Part shown: positions 22,577 through 34,533 of the stretch, one piece after another
How positions within the stretch are numbered: the stretch's first letter is position 1
Layout: each line of letters starts with the position of its first letter
NCBI GenBank assembly: GCA_037157565.1
Contig: JAZHRO010000073.1
Location: 14,018,501-14,082,500, forward strand
Direction: 5' to 3'
DNA from: Thalassia testudinum
Lineage: Eukaryota; Streptophyta; Magnoliopsida; Alismatales; Hydrocharitaceae
Length of the DNA stretch: 64,000 bases
The notes under the pieces: generated by a model
What the model was told of the DNA's origin: nothing
The model's database searches: none
What the model saw: the letters and a program-made list of their open reading frames with translations, nothing else
Program-made: the position numbers and the translations under genes

Positions 22577-23823
22577 TTGTATATAAATAACCATAATAAT
22601 TTATTTTATTCTTCTTCTATGAGCAACGACTGCTTTTCTTCCTCCAGCTGTCGCAGTGAAGAGCCCAATCAAGGAGTAGTGCCAAAAGTGGATCTGGTCT
22701 CCTCAACAGGGATAAGGAAGAGAGGGAGGCTGCCATGCACCGGGAGACACCGCCCCACTCCACCACCGTGTACTCCATTCCACCACCATGGTCTCCAAGG
22801 CCGAGCTCCACCACACCGTGGGCCGGCGAGGTGACAGCTCGCTGCGCCAAGCCGGTGGACTCGTGCCGACACCGTGAGCGTGTGTCCCTGAAGGCCACTT
22901 CTCCATCACCGTGCCTCACCAGAATCAACATCACCACCTTCACCGCCATCACCAGCAACCACCACCGCAGCCGCCACAACTCCATGGCCTGCATCTTCAT
23001 CTCCCCCGTCAGTTAAGACGTCCGGGAAGTTTCTTGAACGTCTGAAGCTTGGCCCCATATCTTCTTCTTTCTTCTTCTTCCTCTGTTTCCCTTCACCTTA
23101 AAAGTAAACCCAACAACACGCTATCCCACGCACATCAGCAGCACTCCACCAACTCCATACCGTGCATCACAGTGCGCACGAAGGCGGTGCCCAGCCACTG
23201 TCTTCGCATGGCTCTTGGCCAGATCAGTAGCAGCCCCCGCATCCTCCTCCTAGCAACTGCGAGTCCACCGCGTGAAGCCCTTTAGTAGCCACCGGAACCC
23301 ACCTCCACCGTACCTCCGTCCCTCCACCTCGAGGCGCCTCACACTTCGTCGTGACCGCCATCACGAAGCCCTCAATATAGAGATCCTCCTCCGAGCTTCA
23401 CACCTCTGGCCATTCCCTCCTCCTCACGCGTGGACAAGGGGAAGAATTTCCCCTATTTTGCCACAATAAAGCCCCTATTAATAATTACATTTTATGCCAT
23501 TGTCAACTTTTATTATTATTTTATTAAGCTGCATTGCAAAATATATCCTCTAGTTGTGCAAAATTGCTATTTCAACATTTACACTTATTGTTTACCTAAT
23601 GTGAAAGTGATTTTGAGTCAATTTCTTAACTAGATTAATAGTGAACATCAATTTTTGACCTGTACGAGTTTAAATAGGCATTTGCCTCCTTGTGGACACG
23701 ACCTGCTCCTAATTGAGTGGTTATATTAATTGTTGATTAGTCAATTTTTCCACCACATAGAACTACAAACGATGCGTCATTTTATGTGACAAACGACTTT
23801 AAAAGAGAAGAATCGACTCGTCA
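22577..23823 (+). repeat. Element B 5' LTR, part 2
   Basis: Resumes B's LTR at 'ttgtatataaataacc' and runs to CGACTCGTCA. It is colinear with 42639-43880. The CT/CA-rich stretch 22730-23420 gives open frames on both strands that lack domains and are not conserved between the two LTRs. Confidence 0.9.
22580..22589 (+). promoter_or_regulatory. Putative TATA box of B 5' LTR
   Basis: TATATAAATA. The same ten bases are at 42642-42651 in the 3' LTR. Element C's insertion separates it from the upstream 246 bp of the LTR. Confidence 0.6.
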
Positions 23824-23825
23824 AA

Positions 23826-23843
23826 TGGCGTCATTGCCGAGGA
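23826..23843 (+). other. Primer binding site of element B (degenerate tRNA-Asp)
   Basis: TGGCGTCATTGCCGAGGA, two bases after the LTR end. The three differences from the perfect site are all C-to-T or G-to-A. Confidence 0.75.
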
Positions 23844-25152
23844 GGCAACAAGCTTAATTAATTAGTAATTATTCATTTGGTCAAATTGATTTTTAATTGA
23901 GGGATATTTAACCTGTTTTATCTGACCTGGTGCGAGGTACACATATTACGCATGAATTGTTGTATCGGCCTCAGAAACACCGTGGTGGACCTTATTTCCA
24001 CCACTTTGGAGGAGGAATCGAGTTTCTCATATACGAGGAAGAGCTTAAACATTGGTGAACTTTGTTGTCACCAATTGGGAAGAAGACATCTGGAGTGATC
24101 ATTTTCATCTCTGTCGATTTGTCAAGTAGATAGAATTTAGGTTTTAGAACTTCACTTTTCTTTATTTTCTTGCACTTACATCCGGGTTGTGACCCTTTTT
24201 TTGTGGTTTGTTCCTCGATTTTGTTTTAGGCCCATGTTGGGTAATTTTTGGGAGCTTGTTTCCTTTTCTTTAGATTTAGGTTTTTAATTTATTTTGTGGA
24301 TTGTTTACCCTTTATTTGCTTGTGCATAAGTTGCTAAAAAAAAACAAAAACAAAAAAAATGATCTATTTGCTAGAAGTTGCTTGCCCTTAGGACGAACCA
24401 TTTAGGTCTGTATGAGCAGCCTCTAGATTTATTTCTTTGCATTGTGTGCATTCTCGCATCGTTGATTGCTGGAAGCAAGGTATGTAGTCTCTTACTTTGC
24501 ATCCTATTCTTGATCATGCATTGCATTTGGACTTAATTCGAAGACCACCTAATCTGTATTGAATAGATCTAACAAGTGGTCACATATTTTCTAGAAAAAG
24601 GACTAATTAAAGGAGGGACATTTTAAAAAACCAAGGATTTGATTTTCAAACTTGACGTGCGATTCAAAATTCAAAATCTTTTGCGGTGTATGCACACTTA
24701 TATTTCTTCCACCACGGCATGCTTTTAGACACTCCATAGGTTTGGAAATACTAGGACAAGAGCCCTCCTATCGTTGGATTCTAAAGTGTTTAGAACTTGA
24801 GATCAAAGGTTTTGTAACTCCAAAGAGGGGGATACCCTGTCACGGATTTTTGGGGGTAGTTGAGAAGCACCGCAAAAGCACAGCTTCAAAGGAAGGCTTA
24901 GGCCTACTTGCATCCCTCGATCTTCTATCTTTGGAGTTGCTCTATCATTTGAGATTTAGGGAAGAACACCTAAGCTCCAACTAGGTCTTCTTAGGCGAGC
25001 CGTAGGTCGACAATAGGTGCGTAAATTGATTGAACAAATTGTATTGTCACTTGCAATCTGACTTAAATCAAAAGCCTAAATTGGGAAAGACCTAAAAAGT
25101 CCTTTTTGAATTGTGTTTTGCTTGGGGAATTTTGATTGAGGTGTGAGTTAGA
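23844..25152 (+). other. Leader of element B
   Basis: AT-rich and non-coding. I see no recognised motif apart from a segment near 24770-24960 ('gagggggataccctgtcacgg') that is only loosely reminiscent of the A/D leader block. Confidence 0.5.
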
Positions 25153-26712
25153 ATGGAACACAATGATTTTCATCCTTTCACATCTTGCTCACACCCTTAC
25201 CCCCACTCTGCACTCTTCAATCCCATACACCGAGATGGTCCATCCTTTGATGGACATAATGACAATCATTGGGATCCGTTTTACTCCTACTATAGGAGTA
25301 TTGGCCTGGTTAAGCCCCAAATCAGTGAGCAAAACATAGGAGCGGGATTTGCTTTGCCCAATATCCCACACACCATAGAAATGCCCAACCCACCCTCCCT
25401 GAATAATTATAATGGTTGGACAGACACTCCTAGGTACTATAAGCCTGAGCCTGACTTCTCTCAGGATAGAAATGACCTCTCCTCCTTGAAGATGGAAATA
25501 CAGAAAATGAAAGATGAAATGATTGAATTGTTAGGAGAATCTTTGAGAGCAGGCCAACAAGAAAGAGATGAAATTAGCCACCCAATCTACCCCATTGAGG
25601 ATGATGTACACCCCTCTACAATAGATGCATCTCCTGTGGGAGAGCTACACTTTAAGTTGGAGGGAAATTTTGGGGATTATGTAAGGGAGAATAGCTACTT
25701 TTCGAGGATCGATTTTGAAACCTCCCCATTAGATGACATTTCCTTGAGAGATCCATGACTTAAATGAGAGGAAGATACATATGAAAGCAGCTATGCAGTG
25801 GATGAAGAAAGGTGGAAATCCGAGGAAGATGATGATAAGGTTGAGTATCCACCTGAATTATATTGGAGTCAAAAGAAGGGAATGATGGTACCATTGGAAG
25901 ACCTCGACCCAGATGAAAGTATTTTCGTGACATTTGATGAAGTGGGTCGAAGTCAAGTTGTTAATCCTACCCTCCCTTCTGATCACGAGATGGAACTCAA
26001 CCCACCCTTAAGGAACCTAACCCTCAAGAATTTGACCTATCTGAGGAGTCCGATGTTACCAGTGTAAACCATTTACCTCAGATAGAGTACCCTAGGGGAT
26101 TTGCTGAGATATTAGATGATTCTAGGCCTCGGGTATATGATGAATTGTGTGATGAGGAGAAAGACAACTTATATGAGGAACCTACATTCAAGATTTGGAG
26201 TGACACTAAGGGTGATTATGTCTTATTTGAAGAGTTAGCCCCTAAGGATGTCACAAATTTGATGAAATTAGGTTTCCTTAGCACACCCATCGATGATATT
26301 TCTCCTCATGATGAAATGATGGAAATTTTGGAACCAACTTCTAAGATTTATGTGGATTCACATCTAGACTCCGGGGAAGATTTGAGTAAAGAACAAGAAC
26401 CCGGGGATGACATTGATAGGATAATCCCCAGATCTGTTGCTTCCAACCTGCCTTCATTTGATTCGAAGTCACCCTCTGATTCCCTTATGTCTAAAGGCGA
26501 AATTGTGACTCCTGATGAAGTGCAGGAAGATACCTGTGATGGTGCAAGGAATGCTAGGGATGCAATTGAGGATTTGGAAAGAGTGTTATGGATGGACACC
26601 GAGCTGATTAAACCCAACCTAGATCTTATGGCCATCCTGCAACCTCAAAACTTGGACACCCTAGATGATCCTTGCCTTAGAGATTTGCTCACTTTTGTTC
26701 TGATCGGGGGGC
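25153..26712 (+). pseudogene. Acidic frame of element B, part 1, function unknown
   Basis: The ATG at 25153 opens 201 codons to a TGA at 25756. The same frame continues (25798-26067) and, after a shift, runs on in another frame from about 26090 up to the E insertion at 26712. The protein is acidic, with a short possible coiled coil (SLKMEIQKMKDEMIELLGESLRA without its first residues). It contains two related segments, 'SQKKGMMVPLEDLDPDES' and 'SDTKGDYVLFEELAPKD', which suggests an internal repeat. No gag, protease, RT or integrase motif is visible. It sits where gag would start. I do not recognise the family. The frame resumes after E at 40757. Confidence 0.6.
26708..26712 (+). repeat. Element E target-site duplication, left copy
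   Basis: GGGGC, identical to 40752-40756. Confidence 0.85.
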
Positions 26713-27164
26713 TGAAAGGGTTGGTGGTCGGACCTGGTTAGATTATGTTAATATGGTGATTTTATTGTTGATGTGTGTATAGTGGTTAACCTAAATCGAG
26801 CCTAACCATCTCTTTACAAAATATTTTTTACCTGGCCTATTTGATTTAATCTTGGTCACTTTTAGGCCCAGGGTCGAACTCAGGGAAGAGGGGTTAGAAG
26901 TCAAGTTTCTACACCTTTCTTACAATGAATCTCTTCTGTTCATTTATTGTGTTTTTGGTGTTTTTCTATTTAGATTTTTTTCTGATAATTCTTGTCCATG
27001 AGGTACACCCTCAAAATTAGGTTCTTGGCTTTGAGCCAAATCGGGGTTCCAAAATGGGTCTTGCTATTCACAAGATGGAGTACCTACAAGTCAAGGATTA
27101 TCTTTTCTCTTTTATATATTTTTTTATCTTTTTATTGGCAGGAAAGAGAAGCAGAAGTAAAGTA

Positions 27165-27669
27165 AATATAGTATATATATATGTATATATTATATATGTA
27201 TAAAGGGGTAGGGGTGGAGGCAGAGATGGCATGTAGCACGGTGTCGAGTCGGTCATCGTCTAGAAAGACACAACCAACAGGACGAGGTGCCGCGTGGAGT
27301 GTAAGGTGGATGGTGGAAGATGTGTGTGACCACTCTTTTTGTACACGTGTATCGAGGAATATCAGCAACTGGTGCAGATATTCCCGTGATACAACGTATG
27401 GTAAGTAATGTGAAAAAATATATATATATGTATGTATATATGTAAATATATCTATATGTATATATGGTTATAAATATATAGGTATATATGTACTTATATA
27501 TGTGTATATATATATATATGTATATATATATAGGTATGTAATTATATGTATAGATAGATATATGTATAGATATATATATATATGTATATGTATGTATATA
27601 ATACTATACAGATGTATATATATATATGCGTATGTATATAGTAATATATGTATATATAGATATATGTAG

Positions 27670-27702
<33 letters not shown>

Positions 27703-28025
27703 GTTATAGATATATATGTATATATGTATGTATATTTGTATATATATATATGTATAAATATATGTATATATATGTATATATATATATGTATCTATACTTG
27801 TACTTAGTTATATAGGTAATAATATATATATAGATATATGTATATATATATATGTCTATAAGTATATATACATATGTAAATATATATGTATATATATATA
27901 TGTATGCATATAGACTAATACATAGTTATATAAGTACTAATATATGTATATATATATATATGTATATAAATATATATAGATATAAATATATAAATGTATA
28001 TATATATAAGTATATAATAGTGTAT
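27165..28025 (-). repeat. TA/TGTA microsatellite in E 3' LTR
   Basis: About 860 bases of tatatgtata-type repeat, the longest of the four such tracts in the window. A short GA run (about 28083-28138) lies just beyond it. Confidence 0.9.
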
Positions 28026-28107
28026 AGGTGAGAGTGTGTGTGTGCGAGAGTGTGAGTGTGTTTATGTGTATCTACAGATCTACAGAGAGAGAGGGAGAGA
28101 GTGCTGT

Positions 28108-28141
<34 letters not shown>

Positions 28142-28490
28142 CTGCTGTGAAGAAGGCTGGAGAGTTTAAGCCGTCTGCAACATCAGGGCCGACGTCTGGT
28201 GTCCACGGGTGCACGCGCAGGCGCATATGCACGCAGAGAGGAGCGCGCTGGAAGGGAGTGAGTGCAGGGAAAGAGGCCGCAGCGCACCGCGTTGTGCGAA
28301 GGGGCTGGAGCAGGCGAAGGGAGATGCGGACGCAGACGCTGAGGCGGGCAGATATGCGGGTGGGTGCGGGCACTGGCAGATGCACGGGCAAGCACTGGCA
28401 GACGTGTAGGCAGGCGCTGGAGCGGGACGCGGGGCAGGACCAACTCGTAGTCGATATGGGTATGGGCTATTGCCGGTAGCTGCGCACCGG

Positions 28491-28573
28491 GTGACCGGAT
28501 AAGTGAGAAACTTACCGGTCACCGCACTGTAGCCATAGTGTTCCGCTGAAACGCGTGAACAGTGGCTACAGTG
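28491..28573 (-). other. Two hairpins in E 3' LTR
   Basis: 28491-28522: arms GTGACCGG and CCGGTCAC, extended by TAAGT/ACTTA around one bulge. 28525-28573: perfect 11-bp arms CACTGTAGCCA and TGGCTACAGTG. Both recur at 39779-39861, and decayed versions occur in C's LTRs. Confidence 0.75.
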
Positions 28574-29447
28574 CCAGGGGTAGTCGCGTGACCGGGTGTG
28601 CCCGGTGCTGTGAGTGCGGGAGGCTTGCGGCTGGCACGTGCGTGGAAGGGTTGCGCCGTCTGGTTGCAGGAGCGGAGAGGCGGGCGTACGCGAAGAAGCG
28701 GAAGGTGCTGGAAGCCTGTAGGTGCGTGTGGTGGCCTGCATGTGGGCGCGCGGTGGCTTGCGCTGCTGTTGCCGCCTTGCTGTTGCTGCCGCGTGCGGAC
28801 CTTTTAGCTTCAAAGCTTCAATCTCCCGCTCCAATGGCTGAAATGGCTTGAAAAGTTGAAACAGAGAATACCACCACACCCACCGGTTCTTTGATGAGCT
28901 AGGCGGTGGTGGACTCAAGGTGGTGATTGTGCACCACTGTGAGGTGCACTTGCCTGCAGAGTGTCCCCTTAGAGGAGGAGGGCCTGCGTATGGTGTGAGA
29001 GGGGAGGAGACGGCCTGGAAGGAGAAGGTGATGTGTCTATGTGGTGGACCAGGCTCTCTTTGCAAAGAAGCAGCCGTGCTCTTTTTAAAGAAGAAGAAAG
29101 CATGCATAGCCATTCCCTGGCTGTGCATGGCTTGCATGTGGCTGCAGCGAGTGGCTGTAGAGCATGGCTGAGCAGGACATGGTGCGAAGAAGAAGCCATT
29201 CCTTGCAGCCGCGGGAAGAATTCAAAGTCAAATAAAATTAAAAATAAAAAGATGGTGAATTTTGCAAAGCAGCACCTGAGGAAAATGTGAATTGCGAGGC
29301 CATTTTATTCACTCTCCTCCCCTCTCAATTAAATGCATGCATGCATGTATTTTCACAAATGCGACTATGGAAACCTAATATGCACTGGTAATGCTAGGAA
29401 ATAGCACAAGATGGCACAATTGCAAGTGTATTTTTGCGGTGCAATCA

Positions 29448-29484
29448 TACCCCCATGCCTATCTTTTGCTAGTCCCTAGCAAAA
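29448..29484 (-). other. PPT2 and hairpin, element E
   Basis: On the minus strand, arms TTTTGCTAG / CTAGCAAAA with loop GGA, then aggcatgggggta, directly before the 3' LTR at 29447. Confidence 0.8.
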
Positions 29485-30550
29485 CATTTTTTTGTGTTGT
29501 ATTTAGTAATGATCTTTAAGCTAAAGATTTTCTTCTGAGGCAACATAGGTGTGTTTATTGTTGGATATTGTGAGAACCAATTGTAGAGAAGACTACTAGT
29601 ACTTTAAGTCTCACATGACATAGATCATCTCTCGACTAACCAAGACTCTTGATATTTAAACCTTAAGTACGATTTCGAGGACCCAGGAGGTTTTTGCCTT
29701 ACTGGAGAGATCAAGAGGTTATGGCTTGTGCTTAGTGAAGGATCAAGACTGACCAGATGAACATTATGACTCAAGCCCAGGGTTTCACAAATTTTTAAGT
29801 ACAGGTTGGTCCCAGTTTCAGCTTGTGTCTTTGGATTGACTCTTAAAAAGATGACGGAAAATACAACACCCATTTTCTGACATTTGTGGCTCAAAGAAAA
29901 CAGGGTATTTTCCCAGAAGAACTTTTTTTTGTAGGAAGATTTTACAGACATTTGTGAGATATACTGACTTATTTGTATCTTCTTCTTCTTTTTTTTGAAA
30001 CACGTGTCAGTATATCTCTCACAACATTATTTGAAGGAGCACACTTTTCTTTTTGGTGGGAGAGTTCCTTTTTGGTGGAAAGAGTCTCTCCTAAACACAA
30101 GACTAAAGCTTGGGATAAAAAGTCAACTTGCACGCACAGTAAGGACTCCACCTTCCCTAATGAACACTAAGGTTTGATCTTATGTTCACCTGGTCTTTCT
30201 TGATTTGTGTACTGTGAACCAAGATTACTCAGGCTCTCAAGTAGAAGCAAACCAATGGATCCTGTACTGGTGTCTCAGGTACAAGAATACGTCCTTAGTT
30301 AGGAGAGATTCTGATCTATTTTGTCAATGCTCAAGTGAATTAAGCCAAGCCTGAGTGAATCAAGCTTCTGTGGCCTGGAAAGTCTTCAAAACAGAGGTTG
30401 AATATCCATAAACACTTATTTTATTTTTTGTTTCAGCCTTCAGATCATTACTAAACACCATTTTCATTTTTCATTTGATATATATATATTTATAGATAGA
30501 TGGAAACTGCATGATACCCTAAAATACCTAGATCCTATGGATGCCTATCC
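29485..30550 (-). other. 3' module of element E
   Basis: Non-coding and colinear with C's 3' module (19154-20221). It contains the 'ttggtggaaag' and 'gttggtcccagt' segments (+ strand spelling). Confidence 0.6.
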
Positions 30551-30563
30551 ACCCCCCCATGCC
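30551..30563 (-). other. Internal polypurine tract (PPT1), element E
   Basis: Minus strand ggcatgggggggt, about 1.1 kb from the 3' LTR. Confidence 0.65.
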
Positions 30564-30683
30564 AAACGATGCTATGTCCTCATATGCATGCAGGGAAGGG
30601 TAGAGGAAGGACGAAAGATCGGGTAACGAGAGCTGAGGTGCAGGGTATACAGCAGGGTGGTAGGGTGGGTGGATGGTGGGTGG

Positions 30684-30709
30684 TGTTGGGGTGCCTCCCA
30701 ACGAGCGCT
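30684..30709 (-). other. Post-pol hairpin motif, element E
   Basis: On the minus strand agcgctc, then a perfect stem GTTGGG / CCCCAAC enclosing AGGCA, 42 bases after the pol stop at 30751. Confidence 0.65.
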
Positions 30710-30750
30710 GAATTTAATGTCCCCAGTTGGAATCAGAATGAGGTAAAGAA

Positions 30751-32147
30751 TTAGTTACCCTCCAGTAGGGCAACGGTTTCTCCAACGGGGGCAGGTTCAT
30801 GAGTAAGATAGGGTTTCAAATGCTACCCATTGACTGTAAATTTATGCCTAGATTTGGGATCTTCAATCTTGATGGCCCCATTGGGAAATGGTCTCGAGAC
30901 CAGGAAAGGACCAGTCCATTTGGACTTCAGTTTCCCAGGAAAGAATTTGAGTCGGGCATTGTAGAGCCAAACTTGCTGAGATGGCTCAAATTCTTTCCGT
31001 CGAATATGGCTGTCGTGAAAAGCCTTAGTGCATTGTTTGAAGGTTGAAGCAGAATCATAGGCTTCACGACGGAGCTCTTCCAACTCCTGGAGTTGGAGTT
31101 TCCTTTCTCGACCACACAGGTCTGGATCGAGGTTACATTGGCAGACTGCCCAATAAGCGCAGTGCTCCAACTCCACGGGCAAATGACAGGGCTTCCTGTA
31201 AATGATTCTATATAGAGACATACCAAGGGGAGCCTTGAAGGCAGTCCGATACGCCCAAAGTGCGTCAATCAGCTTGTTGGACCAATCCTTACGGTCAGGC
31301 CGAACCGTTTTCTAGAGAATTGCTTGATTTGCCGGTTCGACACCTCTGCCTGGCCGTTCGTCTGAGGATGATATGGGGATGCGATACGATGGTGGACTCT
31401 GTATTTCCTCAGAAGTGCCTGAAAAGATGCATGGGTAAAGTGGCTTCCTCCATCAGAGATAATGGCTCGAGGGATCCCAAAGTGCGCAAAGATGCGGTCT
31501 TTGACAAATCAAGTGGATATAACATGGTCAGCATGGCGCGTGGGAATAGCCTTGATCCATTTCGAAACATAATCAATAGCCATGAGAATGAATTCGAAGC
31601 CATTGGAAGGAGGAAAGGGACCCATGAAATCAATTCCCCAAATATCGAAGATTTTCGCAGCTAGGATGGGTTGCAAGGGCATCATGTCACGTCGTGACAT
31701 TGACCCTAACGACTGGCACCTAGTGCAATGCTTGGCATAATTGTGTGCATCCTGGTGAAGGGAGGGCCAAAAGAAACCGCACTGCAACACCTTGGCGGCA
31801 GTTTTCCTCCCAGAGAAATGGCCTCCGCAGGCCTGATCGTGGCAGAAGGATAGCACACTGGGGAATTCGCTGTTAGGAATACAGCGACGGATGATTTGAT
31901 CAGCACCTATCCGAAAAAGAAGTGGATTATCCCAGAAATAATACTTTGCTTCTGCCATGAGATGCTCGCGCTGGTTTTTAGCCCAGCCACGTGGAAGGGA
32001 TCTAGAAGCAAGGTAATTGGCAATGTCGGAATACCAAGGTCCACTTGCCACATTAATTGCCAATAGGTGCTCATCAAGAAAAATTTCATTAATTGGCAGA
32101 GTAAGTCCAATATGGTCAGGGTCCAGTCTGGAAAGATGATCAGCCAC
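30751..32147 (-). pseudogene. pol: Integrase and pol C terminus of element E (broken)
   Basis: The minus frame 32147-31509 (212 codons) holds ADHLSRL, the zinc finger HDQACGGHF … CTRC, and GIDFMGPFPPSNGFEFIL with the first catalytic Asp. The core continues after a break: the second Asp segment (ISDGGS) and PYHPQTN are encoded at about 31470-31330, partly out of frame. The frame 31221-30823 holds CHLPVELEH and the C-terminal tail, ending at TAA 30753-30751. The sequence is very close to C's integrase. No chromodomain is seen. Confidence 0.87.
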
Positions 32148-32490
32148 AAGATTCTAGGCTCTGGCCTTATCGCGGATCTCAATGTCAAATTCTTGGAGCA
32201 GAAGGATCCAACAAATTAGTCTAGGCTAGGCATCCTTCTTGTGCATGAGATGGCGAATGGTCGCATGATTAGTGAAAACAATAACGTGTGAGCCCAGAAG
32301 GTAAGAGCGGAATTTCTCTAGCCCAAAGACGACCGCCAGTAGTTCTTTTTCAGTGGTAGTATAATTACGCTGGGCCTCGTCCAACGTCTTACTGGCGTAG
32401 TACACCACAAAGGGGTGTCTATCGCATCTTTGTCCTAGGATGGCTCTGACTACAAGGTCGGAAGCGTCACACATGAGTTCAAAGTCGAGG
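32148..32490 (-). pseudogene. pol: RNase H of element E (broken)
   Basis: Minus frame 32474-32226 begins MCDASDLVVRAILGQR and contains [46 protein letters not shown] in pieces, ending in HKKDA at a stop. The catalytic Asp and Glu segments are present. Confidence 0.85.
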
Positions 32491-33460
32491 GACCAATCAG
32501 GTGACTAGAGAACAGGGGCCTTGGTGATAGCATTACGCAGCTGCGTGAATGCTCGTATGCAGTCGGGGCCCATATCGAAGGTACGTCTGTTGATAGGAGA
32601 TGAGTTAAAGGTTGAGAAATCTTGGAGAAGTCTTTGATGAATCTCCTATAGAAACCGACGTGTCCCAGGAAGGAGAGGATTTGTTTAACAGAGCCAGGCA
32701 CAGGTAAATCAGCAATGACATCAAGCTTAGCTCTGTCAACCTCGATACCCCTATTGGGGATGATGTGCCCGAGAACAATTCCCTCGTGTACCATAAAATG
32801 ACTTTTTTCCTAGGAAAGCACGAGGTTTACATCAATACATTTCCTAAGGATATGAGTCATGTTGGCAAGACATTCATCGAAAGATGGTCCAAAGATCGAA
32901 AAGTCATCCATGAAGACCTCGAGAAAGTCACCCACCATGTCGTGGAATATCACCAGCGTACATCTCTGGAAAGTTGCTGGCACGTTGCAAAGTCTGAACG
33001 GCATCCTTCTAAATGCAAAGGTGCCGAAGGGGCAGGTAAATGTGATTTTCTATTGGTCCTGGGGGTCAATTTCCACCTGGTTATATCCCGAGAATCCATC
33101 CAGGAAACAGAAAATTTTATTTCCCGCTAACCACTCCAGGATTTGGTTGATGAAAGGTAGCGGAAAGTGATCTTTCTTAGTTGCAGCATTGAGTTTCCTA
33201 TAATCTACACACACTCTCCAAGATGTAGGAGTGCGTGTAGGGATGGATTCGCCCCTGTCATTGACACGGATGGTGAGTCCCGCCTTTTTGGGTACAACGT
33301 GAATCGGGCTCACCCAGGGGTTATCGCTGATTGGGTAGATTATACCCGCATCCAGCCACTTAATGATTTCTTTCTTAATGACCTCCCGCATGTTAGGGTT
33401 GAGCGTCGTTGCATCATGCGGGAAGGTCGAGCCTCCTCCTCCATATATATACGGTGAGTG
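32491..33460 (-). pseudogene. pol: Reverse transcriptase of element E (broken)
   Basis: IKWLDAGIIYPISDNPWVSP and LNAATKKDHFPLPFINQ in the frame 33391-33050, then catalytic FMDDF at 32914-32903 in the frame 33004-32810. LGHVGFYRRFIKDFSKI is in 32794-32450. The frames are separated by single stops or shifts. It begins within the same open frame as the protease-linker. Confidence 0.87.
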
Positions 33461-34533
33461 CAGTAGGAGGGGCTAATGCCAGATAAGTCTAATAAAGACC
33501 ATCCATTGGCTGCCTTGTGTTCTATGAGGACCTCAGTTAGTTTACACTCTTGCTCCCTGGTCAATTTTGAACTAATGATTACGGGGAGTGTTTCATTTGG
33601 TCCTAGGAAAACATATTTAAGTGTACTAGGCAGCTCTTTCAGCTCGGGAGTGGATGGTGAAAGGTATGGCATTTCTTGGGACAAGAGTGTCCCAGGCAGA
33701 TCGAAGAACAAGTCGGGAGGAAGAAGTTGGCCCTTAGATTGGCCAAGAAGAGGGGCTTCTTGGATAGATGGATCCAAAAAGGAATAGCCCCAGTGAGTAG
33801 TATATGGGCTCAAGGTCCTAGTGTGGATTTGCAAATCCGCCTGATTTGGCAGGAAAGAAAGGGCAATCCGATCTTCAAAAGTGTGGACCGGCAGTGAGTA
33901 GCCTAGATATGACTTAGACCACGAGGTATGGGAAGCGGAGAAAACCTCGTCAGAAGTCTGGGCAGGAGAAGGTACGGGACAAGGGAGGGATGGGGGAACG
34001 TCACAGTATGTGTTGATCAGGCAGTCATCAGTGTTTATAGGTAATCCGCAACAGTCAGAATAGGTTCCAATTACTCCGATACACGCACTGACGGCCATGT
34101 CCTCATTAGACGTGTCATCCTCGATGCAATCGCAATAAAAGTTCTTGGCTGCCTTGAAGATGTTAAGCTTGAGCTTTTCAGATCCAATGGCAATCTCAAT
34201 ACAGCCCGTCTCACAGTCGATATGGGTGCAGGCTGTGGCCAAGAAAGGTCGACCAAGGATGATCGGACAATTAGAAGGTGAGCTAGGAACTTCCATATCT
34301 AAAACAAGAAAGTCAACAGGAAAACAGAGACTGTTGACCCTAACCACCACGTCTTCCACTGCACCATTTGGGATTTTGACAGAATGATCTGCCAACTGTA
34401 ACATGACAGGGGTGGGTTTCAGATTTCCCAAGGACAATTTTTCAAGCATGATGGTCGGTATAAGATTTATGGAAGATCCTAGATCAAGCAGAGCACGGTT
34501 AAAATTGCAGCCTTGGATGCTACAGGAAATCAA
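33340..34533 (-). pseudogene. pol: Protease, linker and RT start of element E (397 codons open)
   Basis: The longest surviving pol frame in the window. The active-site segment DLGSSINLIP lies near 34485. IILGRPFLATA ends the protease near 34240. A linker of about 150 residues follows, with several cysteines early and S/P/D-rich sequence later. It then reaches LKYVFLGPNE and ISPSYCTHRIYMEE at the start of RT. A shift near 33395 puts the end of this frame out of step with RT. The protease lacks the usual D-S/T-G triplet, as in C. Confidence 0.85.

Larger units (their letters stand above)
26713..29447 (-). repeat. Element E 3' LTR
   Basis: 2,735 bp. On the minus strand it starts TGATTGCACCG and ends CCCTTTCA. 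It includes a long TA/TG microsatellite and GC-rich sequence with hairpins. A 323-codon minus frame (28166-29137) is not preserved in the 5' LTR. Confidence 0.9.

Noticed and set aside
24652..24984. 110-codon frame in B's leader
   Set aside because: No domain and no counterpart in the other elements. It lies in AT-rich leader sequence.
27165..28025. CRISPR-like or satellite array
   Set aside because: The repeat is a simple TA/TGTA microsatellite without regular unique spacers, and the setting is a plant retrotransposon LTR.
28166..29137. 323-codon minus-strand open frame in E's 3' LTR
   Set aside because: P/S/A-rich. The matching 5' LTR region is split between other frames, so it is not conserved even within the element.
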